Of a stretch of 64,000 bases of DNA, positions 24,186 through 36,718 are shown piece after piece. The position numbers and the translations under genes are program-made. The stretch spans positions 141,995,762-142,059,761 of the forward strand of contig NC_085046.1 in assembly GCF_963662255.1 (NCBI RefSeq). Reading direction: 5' to 3'. Each line of letters starts with the position of its first letter. The first letter of the stretch is position 1. The notes under the pieces are model-generated. The model was not told the DNA's origin, made no database searches, and worked only from the letters and a program-made list of their open reading frames with translations. The stretch is from Cinclus cinclus. Taxonomy: Eukaryota > Chordata > Aves > Passeriformes > Cinclidae.

Positions 24186-25859
24186 TGAGGCATAGTGCAT
24201 GGTACTTCAGCACATTGGCCATAGGCTCCTGCTCATTGCTGTTCAGTCTGGAAAGTTTGTGGGGGTTTGTGGTGTTGGGACACAATGTGTTGAGTGCATG
24301 GGGATCCTGGGCTGCAGCTGAACCCCATGGCTTGGGCTTGGCAGTGCTTGGCTGGGACTTGGGATAGTTGGGCTTGGCATAAGATGCCAGAAATGGTCCC
24401 TTCAGCTGTGTGCAGGGAGTCTTGCTGTCTGATGGCCAGGTCTGGGAGCTTGTGGTCCCTCTGATTTGGTTTTGAGGCTGTGCTTATAGCTGAGCCTTCA
24501 GTCAGTTCTGCTGTCTTTTGCTTCCCTTCCCTTGACACTGTGTGCCTATTCCCAGCTGGCGAGTCATTTTGCCACAGGAATCTGGGACTCATTTATCAGC
24601 ATAAAATGAGGCTAATTATGCCTTTGAAGTGTTTAGCATCAGTGTGCTGCAGCATCAGGTGCTTCCCTGGAAAACTCTGTTTTGGTGGCAAACCTTGGGG
24701 AAAAGAGGTCCAGAGGTTTCTTGTGGCTGTGTGCCTGTGTCCCCATCTCAGGGACAAAGAGGATGCTAGTGCATGTGTGGGGTCACCTAACCACCTACAG
24801 AGACATTTGGTCAGCACAGATTTGCTTCCTGGTGGCTTCATGTGCATCCCTCACACATGGAAGACAAGCAAAGCCTAAGACTACACTCAGCCTCGACTTG
24901 ATCTCTAGTGTTTCCTCCTGTCTTCCATCCATGGAGAACAGTAGCCCTTGTTTGTTGCTCTGGATGCATTTTTTTTTTCTCCAAGCCATGTTCTTTTCAT
25001 CCTGTTTTTGTTGCTGATAAGTGATGGGAATAGCAGCAGTGAGATGATGGCTCCCAGTGAACACTCCCACTGTCCACAGATGTGTCCCATATAGCCCTTG
25101 TGCCAGTGACAAGTATTTTCTCATTAAAAATAGACCACAGACAATGCCACTTCCCGAGGATTGTGATTTATCATTTAATAACAAGTGGTTACTCATTTCC
25201 TTTGGAAAACTTTCTGGAAGTGTTATTTTTCTTTTTCCCCTTGCTTCCTTGTTTTTTTTTAAATTTCCTTCAAACCCCTTCCTTACCCATCAGAGCCACT
25301 GTGTCTGTTAAATTAAATGTTCCCTTTTCAAGTGGAAATCATATTTATGATTTAAAGTTAATAACAACTTTTAACCCACTGGGCATGAACTTTTCTCTGT
25401 AAGTGCCTGCAGCCCTAAAGTCTTAGCTATGGGAAATAGCAACAGTGAGTCGGATAAGTAAGACTTGAAAAACTGTGATGCTGATCCTAAATGGGAAATG
25501 GATGATTTGCTTGATCTGACTTTAAAGAAAATTTCAAGTAACTTTAGAACTCATATTGTTTAGAGCTGCCAGACCTTATCTGTGATACCTCCTGATGTGC
25601 CAAGTTCTCTTGAAGGATGGAGAGCCTGCAGAACTGCTAGGCAGTCTTATACCAAATCTGGTATTTCAGTGACTTTAGTGACTGTAGAGTAGTTCTTGAG
25701 GAAATCCCAACAGCTCAGGAAGCAAGCTTGGGAAATGTGCTGAAGATGGAATCATTGTAAGTTGGTACTTAAGAAGCTAAAAGAAATAGTTCTCTGTTGG
25801 ATCAGGAAGTCATTTTCAGGGTCAGTAGCAGATCAGATAGTAAACTGCAGATGATACAG
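24186..25859. other. Non-coding unique DNA
   Basis: No gene recognised. The stretch 25130-25400 is AT-rich with several homeodomain-like TAAT/ATTA cores and could be conserved non-coding sequence. Open frames up to 133 aa overlap one another in both directions without domain similarity. Confidence 0.55.
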
Positions 25860-26350
25860 AAGATGAAATGCAGCCAGGGGCATTGCAAGCACTTCAGGTC
25901 ATAACATCTTCTCATTCAGTTGCCTTAGTAAGCTGCAAGGGTTGTTTTAAAGATAAGAAAAATAAATTCAATGAAGACAAGTGCAAAGCAGCACTCTTGG
26001 AAAGCAGATGCATGTACCCAAAATGAACAGTAACTCAAAAATCAGCAGTTTAACTACAGAAAGGGATCTGTGAACTGCAGTGAATCACAGGCTGGTTGTG
26101 AATTGCAGTCAGATGCTGTTACAAGACAGGTAGATCTTGAATAGCTCAGACAAAAATGGCAAAGGTAATAATTTCAGCTCTTCAATCTTTGTTGTCCTCT
26201 AAAACCCTGTTTGGAACGCAGCATCCAGTCTCAGCCTCTCTATTTTAAATAGGAAAGCAGGCAGCTTGGGAAGATGAAGCTTCTGTTTGGTAAAATTTAC
26301 TTACAAGGAATAGCTGGAAGATTTGCCTATGCTAAACCTAGGGGAAATAA
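25860..26350 (+). mobile_element. Old, diverged CR1 LINE fragment (ORF2 3' part)
   Basis: The order of blocks matches the late ORF2 region of an old CR1. It contains 'aaattcaatgaagacaagtg' then 'caaagcagcactcttggaaag', 'ctacagaaagggatctgtg', 'gtgaatcacaggctg', 'agtcagatgctgttacaag', 'aaatggcaaaggtaat' and 'gcatccagtctcagc'. It fades out around 'gctggaagatttgcctatg'. The reading frame is broken by many indels and no long open frame remains. Divergence is clearly greater than in the copies at 44.5, 51.2 and 53.0 kb. Both boundaries are approximate. Confidence 0.65.
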
Positions 26351-26865
26351 AAAACCCTACAGCCCACCGGTGTCAGGCTGTGGTTTGATGGTATGCTGTC
26401 TTCAGCAGTAGTTTTGGGGCTAAGTATCTCTGCTGTCCTGGTATTGACTGTGCTGCAGCTCATTGTGTGATCAGTTGTGTAGCCACAACTTGTGTCCACA
26501 CTGTGAGCTGGGACAAGGAACTTCTCTTAGTATAGAAAAAGCTGAAGTGTCTCCAAATTTATTTCAAGGTATGGCCACACAGACAACAGATGTCATGCAA
26601 GACGAAGGAGGGCAAGGAGAGGAACTGGGGATTATGAGCACCTGGTAGAATTGAGAATTAAAGGGACCACAGCAGATTAGAGATGTCCAGGAATGTGGTG
26701 TGAAGAGTGCAGCACACAATGTCTGTCCGTGTCTGAAAACAGGACTAGACAAAAATTGCACACAGGGAGTTCCTTCTCTGGGCACGGTCTTCCAGTGCAT
26801 CGTCTCCATCATGCCTAGTAGCAGCAGGGTAGGCTGGCATTTCTCAAAGTGTGGGTTCCAGCTCC
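26351..26865. other. Non-coding DNA
   Basis: Unique sequence between an old CR1 and the TGG microsatellite. No supported feature. Confidence 0.55.
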
Positions 26866-26890
26866 TGGTGGTGGTGGTGGTGGTGGTGGT
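26866..26890. repeat. (TGG)n trinucleotide microsatellite
   Basis: About eight perfect TGG units. On the minus strand it would read CCA, which produces a spurious poly-histidine or poly-threonine stretch in chance open frames. Confidence 0.95.
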
Positions 26891-29800
26891 AAAGGAGAAT
26901 GAGTGATGCTGGAGCTGACCCAAAAAGCATTAGAAACCTCTTTGTTAGCAGCACAGCAGCCCTTCCTGGGTGGTGGAGCAAGTGGTGCTCGTCACTGGGA
27001 GCTGCAGCCCCGTCTTTGCTCTTGGCAGGGCTGTGCTGGTGTTGCCTTGGAGAGCAGCACAAAGACATGCCAAGAGAGGGTTCAGGACTTGATGGCTGTT
27101 TGACTTCCTTCCCGGCCCAGCATTTCTGCAGTTCTTGCATCCAGATTTTGGCATGGTTTCTGCCCCTGTCAGTCCTGCTGAGGCTGAGTGTCTCAACACC
27201 TTCTGATGTTTTGAATCCAAATTTCTGTCTTTACTGCATTGCACTTGGCTTTTTGGTTCTTGGGAGTAGTTTGGTTGACCACAAATTGGTCACTCTGTGC
27301 TGTGATGTAAGCTGATGATTTCCTCTGCTGTGGATGCTAAACCAAATACCCCTGTAAGTGCTGTCTGACAGAGATGTTACTGGGCTGGTGTTTGCAGCTG
27401 ATGGGAATGTGCTGGAGCTGTGCAAGCCTTAGTGATTCAAGCTGATGCTTAAGTTTATGATGAAATGCTAAATGCCTGGTCTGTTCTGTCCAACCAGCTC
27501 TACCCCTAGGGGAAAAAAGGGGGTTTGGTGCAAGAAGAAAGGATATTCTGGTACTGGTTGGTTGATAATGAGAGCACAGAGCATCAAAGCTGAAACAGTA
27601 TGTGCTGGGTTTTGAAATCACTGCAGGATATAGAAGTGCCTTGAAGAGGAAGATCATAGATAGGCAGACCTACAGGATATGCCTGGTTGATTTTTTTGTA
27701 GGCTGCAGAGCTTTCCCGTGTTGTTTGCAGAGTTCCCTTGCCTTACTGCATTGCTTCAATGCAAGGGAGCATCTGTGCACAGCTGAAAGCATAGCATCTG
27801 TGTCCATGGATATCTTGGAGGATATAGATGTGAGCTGTGCTAGGAAGATCTATGCTTCAGTTCCGGTCCTGTTAATGCTAAAATTCCCCTGGGGGAAAAA
27901 AAAAAAGAAAATAAAGCTTACTATGTTTACTTGTGACATGTTTGACGTATTGGTGCTGAATCTGACTTGTGCTGATCTTGGTTGCTTACAAAAATAAAAG
28001 AACCATGGTAATTTGTCTTAAAAAGTGTACAGCGAAAGTGATGAAGAGAACTAGTAGTTTACTAATCATTGCCTTTTCCAGGCTGATAAGATGGTGCTTA
28101 CTCTGGGAAGAAGTCAAATCCCCAGACACTTCCATATAATATCACCAGATGAAGGAGTGACCACCACATGAATCTTACTGGAGTCAGGGCTGGTGTGGCA
28201 GGACTTCCGATAGTGGAGCTGCAGAGCTCTTCAGCAGGGTCAGCAAAGTTGTAGTGGCATCTCAGGGATGTGTCTTTGGACACACAGAAAACCTATCTTT
28301 TGTAAAACGCAGTAGGTACTTTGGGTGATGCTGAAGGCTCTGAACTGCATTCCTGAAACCCCAGGGTGCTGTACAGGTGACTCAACAGCACCAACTCTAA
28401 ATGAGGAAGTGCTGAGTCTAGCAACTGATGGACTTCAGAGGACAGGGTAAAAGGTAAGACTACAAAGACATGGCAAAAAGGGTTTTTAAAGTGTTCTTAA
28501 GGAAGAAAACTAATAACAGCTAACTTCCTCTTTAGAAGTCTCTTTTCAAGGAACAGATCTGTTATGTTAATAACAGCGGTGAATATAATTATATGTAAGG
28601 ATGGAATCTTGGCTTTGATGACTTCACAGGACTAGTACTTCATGCAACGAGATGTTCTTGGAAGCCAATCTGGAAGTATAGTCACGGCAGGAGGAGTAGC
28701 CACAGGAGATGTTTAATGTTTTTCCCTTGATGCATTTGTTCAAGGGCTGTTGGTAGTGCAGGGCATTCTGGGCAGGTGGATACCAAACAGCATTTGTGAC
28801 CAGATGGGTCATCCATCCTCTGGTCAGCTTTCCTGTAAGAGCATCTCTCAGGCAGGATAAGCACCTCCCTGGATGGTACCCACGGAGAGCTGTGTGGCAT
28901 TTCCTGGGGTGGATGCTGGTGTGTGCAGGACTGCCAGAGCTTTGCTTTCACCTGCTCATCTCTCTACACACTTGCTCAGGACGCTTTCAACAGGGGGCCT
29001 CAAGTGCACGGAATGGTGACAAAGCACACAGAGCTCTCCACCCCAGCTCTTTTTCCTCATCATTGTCCCCAGTTTTCTATTCATCTCCCTCCAGTTCTGT
29101 GGCTGGGGGCTGCTGTGACCACAGTGAAGCCTTGCCCTGGCATCTTCCTCCTCTCTTCTATCCTGCCTTTCCCTCCCTCTCCGGCTGCTGGGTTGCTCTA
29201 AGCAACTTTGGCTCCTGTCCCAGGAACAATCTCTCAACACACACAAACCAGGAAGGCTAAAATAGCACTTTAAAATTGTTCAATAAATAGAGATGGAGCT
29301 CTGCTTAAATGGGAAATGCAGCTTAATTTGTTAAAGGCTTTTTGTCCTCCCTTGGACTGGGATTCAGCTGAGCATGTGTGTGTGTTTGTGTGTAGCATTT
29401 CTTGTAGCTTGTAAGCTGCATCTCATGGTCCCAAGTGGGCAGAGAGGGTTATGTGAGTCTGAGTTACTAAACACTTACAGTAAAAGTGTAGTCATCCTGA
29501 ACCTCAGCCAAAGAGCTGGAGGTTTTGTAAGGCGCTCTTTTTTTTTCTATTTTTTTTCACATTTTCCTTTCTGTCCCTGCAGGATGCTGCTTCGTCACTT
29601 GGATTCTTCACCCCAGCCCAGCAGTAACTCTTTCCAGACTACCAGCAGCAGTCCAGTCACTTACACCCTTCTCCATTCCTTCTCCAAGAACTTTGTGCAT
29701 AGGACAAGTGCATCCCCTCTCCCTCAGCAGAGGAGCTGCTGCCAGCTCAGACAGAGGTGCCCATCGTCTGAAACATGAAAAACACTAATTTCTCTCTCAC

Positions 29801-31088
29801 ACCTTTCCAAAACTGGAGCAAAAATAGAATAGCAGTTACTGCCATATGAGAGAGTAGAATGGGAGGCTCTGGATAAGCATTTGTAAAATATCCAGGGGAA
29901 GTGGATGCCGACAAAGGCTCTGCTGAGTGGGAGTGGATGTACCAAAATGTATGTGTCAGGATGAGGGATGCATTTCTTGGGAAGGACATGGAGAACTGGC
30001 TGCTTCCCAGCACACAGCTCCCTCCTGGGGCTCATCCTGTGGGAGCTCTCTGCATTTTTTTTAAAACACATGGAATATCCTCAGTCCACTCTTCAGAGTA
30101 GAAATTACTCTGTGTTTTGGGAGAGAGTTGTTTCTTATTAACTCTCTGAATGGGGAAAATATAACCTCTACTCCCTATAGTGGGAATTGCACAAGTCAAA
30201 ATTTTACATTCCCTTGTCCACACTCCAAAGTCATTCCTGGAAGGATGAGTTGTGGGTCAGAGAGGGGCTGTGCCCTCCTGCCACACCTGCTGTGAGAGCT
30301 GCCAGGTCTGGCTGTCAGTCTGAATGCATGATGAGAGCAGAGTAAAACTGCAGTCATGGCCTGAGCAGGGATACCCAAAATTAACATCAAAAGGAAAAGA
30401 GGGAGTTGTCCAAATACAGCCTGCAAACCTTTAATTCTGTGTGACAGTGATACCCTGAGCCAAGTAATCTCCAGCATCAGTGTTGCTGCAGTGATGGAAG
30501 CAGCTGATTCTGTGGGAAGACGAAGGTTTGATGGAAGGTATAATAATCTATCTTAGATTTTAATTTTCTCTTTTCATCCCAAACATAAGGAGCAGAGTTT
30601 CCTCCACTTTGAACGAGTCTTTTTATGTTCTCTTTTTATAATTGCGTAGAACAAAATCATGTTTCTTCAGTATATAAAATGAATCTGGCAGTCTGGTTTT
30701 GTACTTCAGCCTCCCAAAGAAACAAGCAAGCATAAAGCAAGAAGATACACTGCCTACTAAAATGTCCCACTTATTAAAAAACCTACAGTAAAATTCTCTG
30801 TGAACATTCTGTTTCAACCCTGCAATAAAACTCACTGGTCAATTAATGGTGGATCTCCTGTTCCCATGGAGAAGGGAAGTTGCAGACTTAAGAGATTGCT
30901 GTGGGAAAGGGGGAAAAAATAAAATCAAAAAGATCCAGTCTTGGTCTTGCAAACAAAGGTTGCCTTGGATTGCAGTCACATGTTGCAGTTCAGCTGATCT
31001 CGCTCATGCCAAAAGGGGAAAGATTTCTAGTACTTGCCTGAACCCCACTGAACTGGTTTAGGAAATTAATTAGAAGAAAATTACTCAC
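26891..31088. other. Non-coding unique DNA
   Basis: No mobile element recognised. A very good pyrimidine tract with CAG ends at 29582 and is followed by an open serine-rich frame, but no acceptable donor follows it. Several GC-richer islands near 28.8-29.2 kb carry chance open frames up to 154 aa. No gene is supported. Confidence 0.55.
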
Positions 31089-31168
31089 CTTTTGTGTTTT
31101 TTCCTATCTAGTTTCCTCTTAGATTCAACTGCCCTGCCTTGGCTCACTAGTTTGGGGGTCAGGGGCAG
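31089..31168 (-). other. Possible coding exon, minus strand (weak)
   Basis: On the minus strand an acceptor-like 'cctgttccag' precedes 80 nt that end at a consensus donor 'aag|gtgagt' (plus-strand 'actcacctt' at 31083-31091). One frame only is open throughout and gives a basic, lysine/arginine-rich C-terminal half (...ESKRKLDRKKHK). The other two frames contain stops. The pyrimidine tract is mediocre. I recognise no protein family. Chance configurations of this kind are expected in 64 kb, so this is a candidate only. Confidence 0.15.
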
Positions 31169-32424
31169 CTGGAACAGGATATGTGGCCATTGTGTGAATT
31201 TAACTGTGATTTAAAATTACACCACAGGCGAAAGTCTGCTGGCTTTTCCCAGATGGGGAAGGAGCCTCTAGGTACCCAAATCTGGGATACTACTGATCTT
31301 TTTAAGTCCTAGCCCTGGTGGCTGAGTTGCATCAGCAATATCGGGGCAAAAGCACCTGAAAGAACATTTTGGGGTCAACTGCTATTCTCAGGCACATCAG
31401 ATGAACTGATAAGCAGGTGTTGGTAGAAACCTCACCATGCATTCCTTAAATAGTTTTGGCTAGGTCAAGCTCCTTCTCTAGTGTGCACCACTCTGTGCCA
31501 GGGGGGAATGTTCAGAAGACCCTCATATGGCTGGACATCATGTGAAATTACACAGAATCCACTGTTTTAGCTTCACGGAGTTGATAGTTAGGTGTTCTTT
31601 ACATGGCTTTTTGGGGCAAAGCCAGCCTAACAGATTTATCTCTCTTCCTGGGTGGTTTAATCAGGCCTTAGGGCTCATTTCTGATCTTTTTAAGATGTAT
31701 CAGGTCCCTGGGTTTCAGAGGGTCAGAGAGTACTTTGACTGAAGGGTATGATCTCATCAGAGCCAGGTATTGAAAAACTTCCCAGGATTTTGTCACCTTG
31801 CCCATGTGTGTGCCATGTCTGGAGAGCTGCTGGGCTGGCAGTTGCCAGGAACACTGCTGCCTATCTCAGTCCAGGCTCTTGCTTCCTTGGCACTGTGCCA
31901 TGTATCTTTATTTATTGCAGGGGGAAAAAAATCTACTACTTGTTAGATCCCCGTATCTGTTCATTTTTAATAGGTTGGTGGTTATTTCCTTCAATTTTTC
32001 CTTTTTTTTCCTTCCTTTTTTTCACACCTAAACCTGAAACATTATGGATTAGGGCTGCTGAATAAAAATTATGAGTGAAAAATCAAGTATATTTCTTAAT
32101 TTTAATTTTACAGTGGAAAGGCATATCTCTGCTTCTTGGGTGAGCTGGTATGAAACGCTTGCCCCATCCCAAGTTTCCTCTGCTCCCTGGTAGCATCGAG
32201 GTCCTTTGCAGCACCCCATGGCAGAGATAAAAAGCTTTGGTGTATGTTCCCTTCGGGGCAATGTGGATTTCTGCTCCAAAACCTCAGTTCTGGCGACCGG
32301 TTTTATAAATGCCTAAAAAATGAGGCTTGTACCTTATCTCTTGAGAGATCATTGATGGATTCATTTCTCAGAAAGATATTTTATTCAGTCCTTTAATGCC
32401 ATGCCACTCCCTTCATTCAAATGC
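31169..32424. other. Non-coding unique DNA
   Basis: No gene or repeat recognised. The 15-nt string 'tctgatctttttaag' appears almost exactly twice, near 31292 and 31679, too short to call a repeat. Confidence 0.55.
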
Positions 32425-32535
32425 CTGGAGTCTTTTATCACGTCTCCTCTTACTCATTGCTTAGCCAGGTTGGGCATATTTAGTTCTTTTAATCTTTCCT
32501 GCACCTCAGCTGTCTTTAATCATACTTCCTGATGT
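32425..32535 (-). mobile_element. Ancient CR1/L3-like LINE fragment, antisense
   Basis: Plus-strand text 'ttttatcacgtctcctctta', 'agccaggttgggcatattta' and 'gttcttttaatctttcctg' follows the reverse complement of a very conserved block of old CR1/L3 ORF2 3' ends. In those elements it reads as 'cctctcagtcttctt', then 'cagttccttcaacctttcctc'. This is similarity recalled from the family, not an alignment. Divergence is high and the fragment is about 110 bp. It probably predates the radiation of modern birds. Confidence 0.55.
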
Positions 32536-32576
32536 CAGAACGTTTGATGCCCACTTTAGTGGAAAAGAAACCTAGA

Positions 32577-32614
32577 TTTTTTTTTTTTTTTTTTTTTTGG
32601 TGTGTGTGTGTGTG
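32577..32614. repeat. Poly-T tract followed by (TG)n
   Basis: Twenty-two T (32577-32598), then about seven TG units. Compound microsatellite, likely length-polymorphic. Confidence 0.95.
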
Positions 32615-34228
32615 CATGTGAATTGTTTGGGAAATGTCTCCGGTCATGTGCCCAGGCTCATGCCTGGATTCCTCAAAGCTCCCTCAAATGTCTCAGAGTG
32701 GATGCTGAGGAAAATTTTTTTGGCTCACCTTGTACAGCACTGGACTTGGCACCCTCTGGGATTAATTAAAATGTTTATTTGTTGGGTGTGGGCAGCAATA
32801 TATTTGCCCCCCCCCACCGCCCCCACCAGATGTTCCACGGATTGTGTTTCCACGGGCAGATTTCCCTGGGCATCTGCAGAAGGGTGCCATGCTGATGGTG
32901 CTTCTGGAGAACAGACCCAGAAAGGTTACTGTAACCTGTGTTTCCTTCCTGTACATGCCAGCAACAAAGAGAGGTTTAATTTGCTCTGATGACCTCAAAA
33001 GCAAAGCCTGGTGGTAACTGTTTATAGGTGTCTGTGCTGCAGGTCAGGATAATGCTTCTAGGTGCTGGCAGGGATGGTGACCCCTTCCTACTGCAGATAG
33101 TGATGCTGTCTTTCCAGGGTAGTTAATTTATTTTGTGCCCAAAACAGTAATTTTGAAGCTTCTTAAATCAGTTTGAAGGAGAAGATTGCTGCTAGCTGAT
33201 ACCTTGCTGAGCACTGCCTCCCTTCAGGGCAGGATGTTCAAACTCACTGTCTGAAGCTGATGTGTTGAGGTGTCCAGAATTCCCTCCACGTATCTCCTGC
33301 TATTTCAGTGGGAGCTGTTTCCCAAAGCCTGACTTAATCATTTTTTTTATAGCAGGCAAGCTCAGATGCTGACTGGAAGGGGTTAAGGCACCGATCTCCA
33401 GGTTTGCTGGGTCTAGCCAGGGTTGGCTTCCCTGGCATGGACTTTGAATTACAGAGCACTTGGCAGGAGTTAAAGAAGGCCAGAAGCTCGCCTGTCCCTC
33501 CCCCACCTCCCTTATGAGGGAATGCTTCTCATACTCTCCCAAATTTAGCAATGCAGATGTGGCTGGTTTTAAGTAGGCTGAGTGATGAGATTTTGATGGT
33601 GATAAAGGTCCCCTTCCCTCTTCTGCCTCACACTCACCCTGCCAGCAACATGTGCAATAGGAAGCTGTTTGATATATAGTTGTGTGATTTATAGTTGTGC
33701 CAACAAGGGACTCTGTGGCTTGAGAAGGAGAGGATGGGGACTGGAGGGTGGGTGAAAACAGTCTGTGAGAACCACCACCCAGCAGAGCACTGAGAACATG
33801 AACAACAGCCTGATGTCCACCTGGCTGTCCTGTGTGACCCTTGGGCTGTCATGAGAGGAGTCAGCAATGTCTGGAGGTCACCAGGAGGAAAAGCCCACGT
33901 CCTCTCCATGATGACACTGGGATGCTCTGGAGCAGGAGTCATGCTGCCTCCATTCCTTTTCCTCGCAACTCTGGGCCACCCAGGCTCCCTGGTACTCCTG
34001 TCAGTGTTTCCTGCCACTGCTTCTTAGGAGTGTTTGAGGGATTGCTCTATAGAGCTGGCAGTGAACATCTCAGGAGGACCTTGACATGCATTTTTATGCC
34101 ACATTTCTGGGTCACTGTGGGAGTCCAGTGTGGGACAGGTTGTAGGGCTCCATCATTGATCCCTGAACTTTGGTGGCTGTAGAGGAATGTGCTGCTGCTT
34201 CAGTCACTTGCATGGGGCCCTGTCCCAA
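32615..34228. other. Non-coding unique DNA
   Basis: No supported feature. There is a short C-rich stretch at 32807-32826 and chance open frames up to 130 aa without domains. Confidence 0.6.
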
Positions 34229-34348
34229 TTTATATGTTATATATATATGTATGTATTTAAATAAGTAATAAATATAAAATAGATACATAAATATCTAAAT
34301 TTATACATAAGCTGCAATTTATATAAGCTGAAATTTATACATAGCTGG
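34229..34348. repeat. AT-rich block with 16-18 bp tandem units
   Basis: Very AT-rich sequence starting with an alternating TA run. At its right end are three tandem units at 34298-34315, 34316-34331 and 34332-34348. Each has the form 'aatttata(ca)taagctg' with small indels (18, 16 and 17 bp). A decayed minisatellite. Confidence 0.85.
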
Positions 34349-36108
34349 TTTCCATTGCAGCCATATGTTGAAAAATTAAGGAAATGGAAGGTTTTTGGTT
34401 GGAGGGAGGGGACAAGATTGAGCTTGCTGACATGTCTTTTGTTGTAATGTTGTATAGGTCTTGGTTGAGTGCAGAAAGAAGGGAGGAGCATGTCAAGGGG
34501 AGGTCAGATCCTGCCAGGGTTTCCTGGGAAATGAGGTGAGTGGTGATGTCTTTCAGTGAGCATAAGCCTGGAGATAGAAACCCTTGTGGTCTTCCCTGCA
34601 CCCTTTGTGTGAGACCTCTTCTGTTGATCCTCCAGATTGCCTTTTGGATTTTCCTTTTGGTTTGGCTGTATTTATTTTGGCTCTTCAGGGCTGATTGGAA
34701 AGATTATAGAGTGCTGTTGTGCTTGGGAGTCTCAGAAGGGCTGGAGACCGTCTGGAATATGTTGAGGTTTGTGCATCACACAGGTCTTGTTTCTGGCTGT
34801 ATTTGGTCTTCACAGCAGGGGACTTTACTCCTCTGTGTTTAGGGAACTCTGCTACAATTACCTGCTACTGATCCAGGCCTCCCCCCAGCATCCTTTTACG
34901 GTTGCTGGAGGGAAATGGTTATTTTTAGGAAGTGATTGACCCTGACCTGCCCATGGCATATGAATGGATTGAATCATTCCCTAGAATACCTGTTTCTCTG
35001 CACTGTCAGCACAGCTGGGGCAGCTTGTTTGGTTGTAGGGTCTGCTAGGCATGTGTAATGTCTGTACCCTGTGTAGGAGGACTCAAGTTCAGGGTGCTTG
35101 CTTGTGGCTTTGGGTGTCCAAAGCCACTGCATGAAAGCTTGGCCTCTCCTAAGCTGCCCTTAAATTTTCTTCAAGGTTTGGACACAGCTTAAATCTGTGA
35201 GCCACTTGTCTGAGCCTGCTCTCAGCATTTATACACCCTCACTGGCAGCATACGTACATTCCTGAAGGATAGAGTATGATTGCTGAGGAGGTTTCAGTCC
35301 AACTGGGTCATCTCACACTGGCTGTTGCAGCCCCAGTGAGAATCAGCAAGATGCTTCCAGCCTCAGGAGTTTATTCCAGCCCCATGTGCTGCTGCACTAA
35401 GATCCTGTGAGGCTTCTCGGGCTGTACTGTAAGCTCCTGGCTGTAACCTCCTGGGAACCAGCCCTGGAGCAGCTCTGCTCTTTGTCTTTTTGAGTGATGT
35501 GGCTTGTGGCTTTTCAGCCACGGGAAAGTTTGGAACAATGTTTGCCATCTCCCCATGGGAACCTGACACCTGTAGAGGGAACATCCACATCCTGGTACCT
35601 TGGCTAAAGTGCAGAATCCCCCAGGTGTGGTTCAGTGAAGAACTGGGGCCTGATTGTCAGCTTTCTGTTGATTAGAGTCTCCATCCAGAGCTTTTGTGCA
35701 CATCACTGAATCTCTCAGCCAGGAGAAATCCCACCACAGATATCTGCCTGACTTTGCTAGGCCGCCTCCTCTGCTTCCTCTCCTAGTTCTTTGAGAGGTA
35801 GAAATGTTTTCTGCTTGTGTTTGCAGAATGCTCAGCCTGTGCTGGCTCATCCCTACTGCAGTGAGGATAAATATTGACACTGGTTAAAATTTAGATGTAC
35901 AAGGTGCCGTACTTAAGCAGAGGTAACTCTGGAAGATTTTTGGTATGCTTATGCCTCTGCCAATGCCCTCAATATGTTTGTTCTCTGACGGCAGTCTGTT
36001 CAGAAATAGGGATTAATGATGATGGTACATTGTCAACATTGTCACTTTAAGAACAGTATAATTTGCTGTAGTACATCACTCTTGTTTAGTTGTAAGTGGG
36101 CAAAAGAA
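34349..36108. other. Non-coding unique DNA
   Basis: No gene or repeat recognised in about 1.8 kb. Short open frames only. Confidence 0.6.
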
Positions 36109-36126
36109 GTGTGTGTGTGTGTGTGT
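36109..36126. repeat. (GT)9 dinucleotide microsatellite
   Basis: Nine perfect GT units. Confidence 0.95.
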
Positions 36127-36645
36127 TATTCTTTATTTATTTAATGTTTTCTTTTCAATTTGCTGCTAGCTTTTCTGTATTACTAATAATTGGAGTGTTT
36201 TCACTGTCACCCTGGAGAGAGGAATCTCTCCTTTTTATAGCAAGGGAGGCTGTCGCAGTGAAATGATGTGGTCACTGCCCTTTGCCTGAGCCTGACACAT
36301 ACATCTCCTGCCTTCTGTCTGTCTGCCTTGGCGACCAGAAGATGTAGGGACTCACGGTGCCCTTGCATTTGATGCTTGCTTCTGCCACTGGTCTCTTTTC
36401 TCTGAATCCATGCCTCGATTCTCCATCTGGAGAGCAGGAATAAACTTGGAGTTGCCGTGAGAATTAACGTTAAGGGTGAGCAATTTAACAGGGGATGCAA
36501 GGGCTGTGTCTAAGGAGGGGGATGCTTTTTGTAGTATCAGTGATTCCCAGGGAACAGCCTCATTTTGACTTGGCTGATGGACATCTCTCTGGATTTTTCA
36601 CAATTAAGTTCACTCCATCTGGCTTGCTTTCTCTATCACTCCGGC

Positions 36646-36718
36646 TTCTTTTTTTTTTCTTTTGTTTATTTTGTTTTGTTTTTTGTTTGGGCTTTTTTTG
36701 TTTTGTTTTTGGTTTTTT
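36646..36718. repeat. T-rich tract with (TTTTG)n units
   Basis: About 73 bases of T with regularly spaced G, including several TTTTG units, plus one short GGGC interruption. Low complexity; it may be the reverse complement of an A-rich tail, but no element body is seen. Confidence 0.9.

Noticed and set aside
29583..29778. Open serine-rich frame after an excellent polypyrimidine tract and CAG
   Set aside because: No acceptable donor downstream, and the low-complexity composition does not resemble a known protein.
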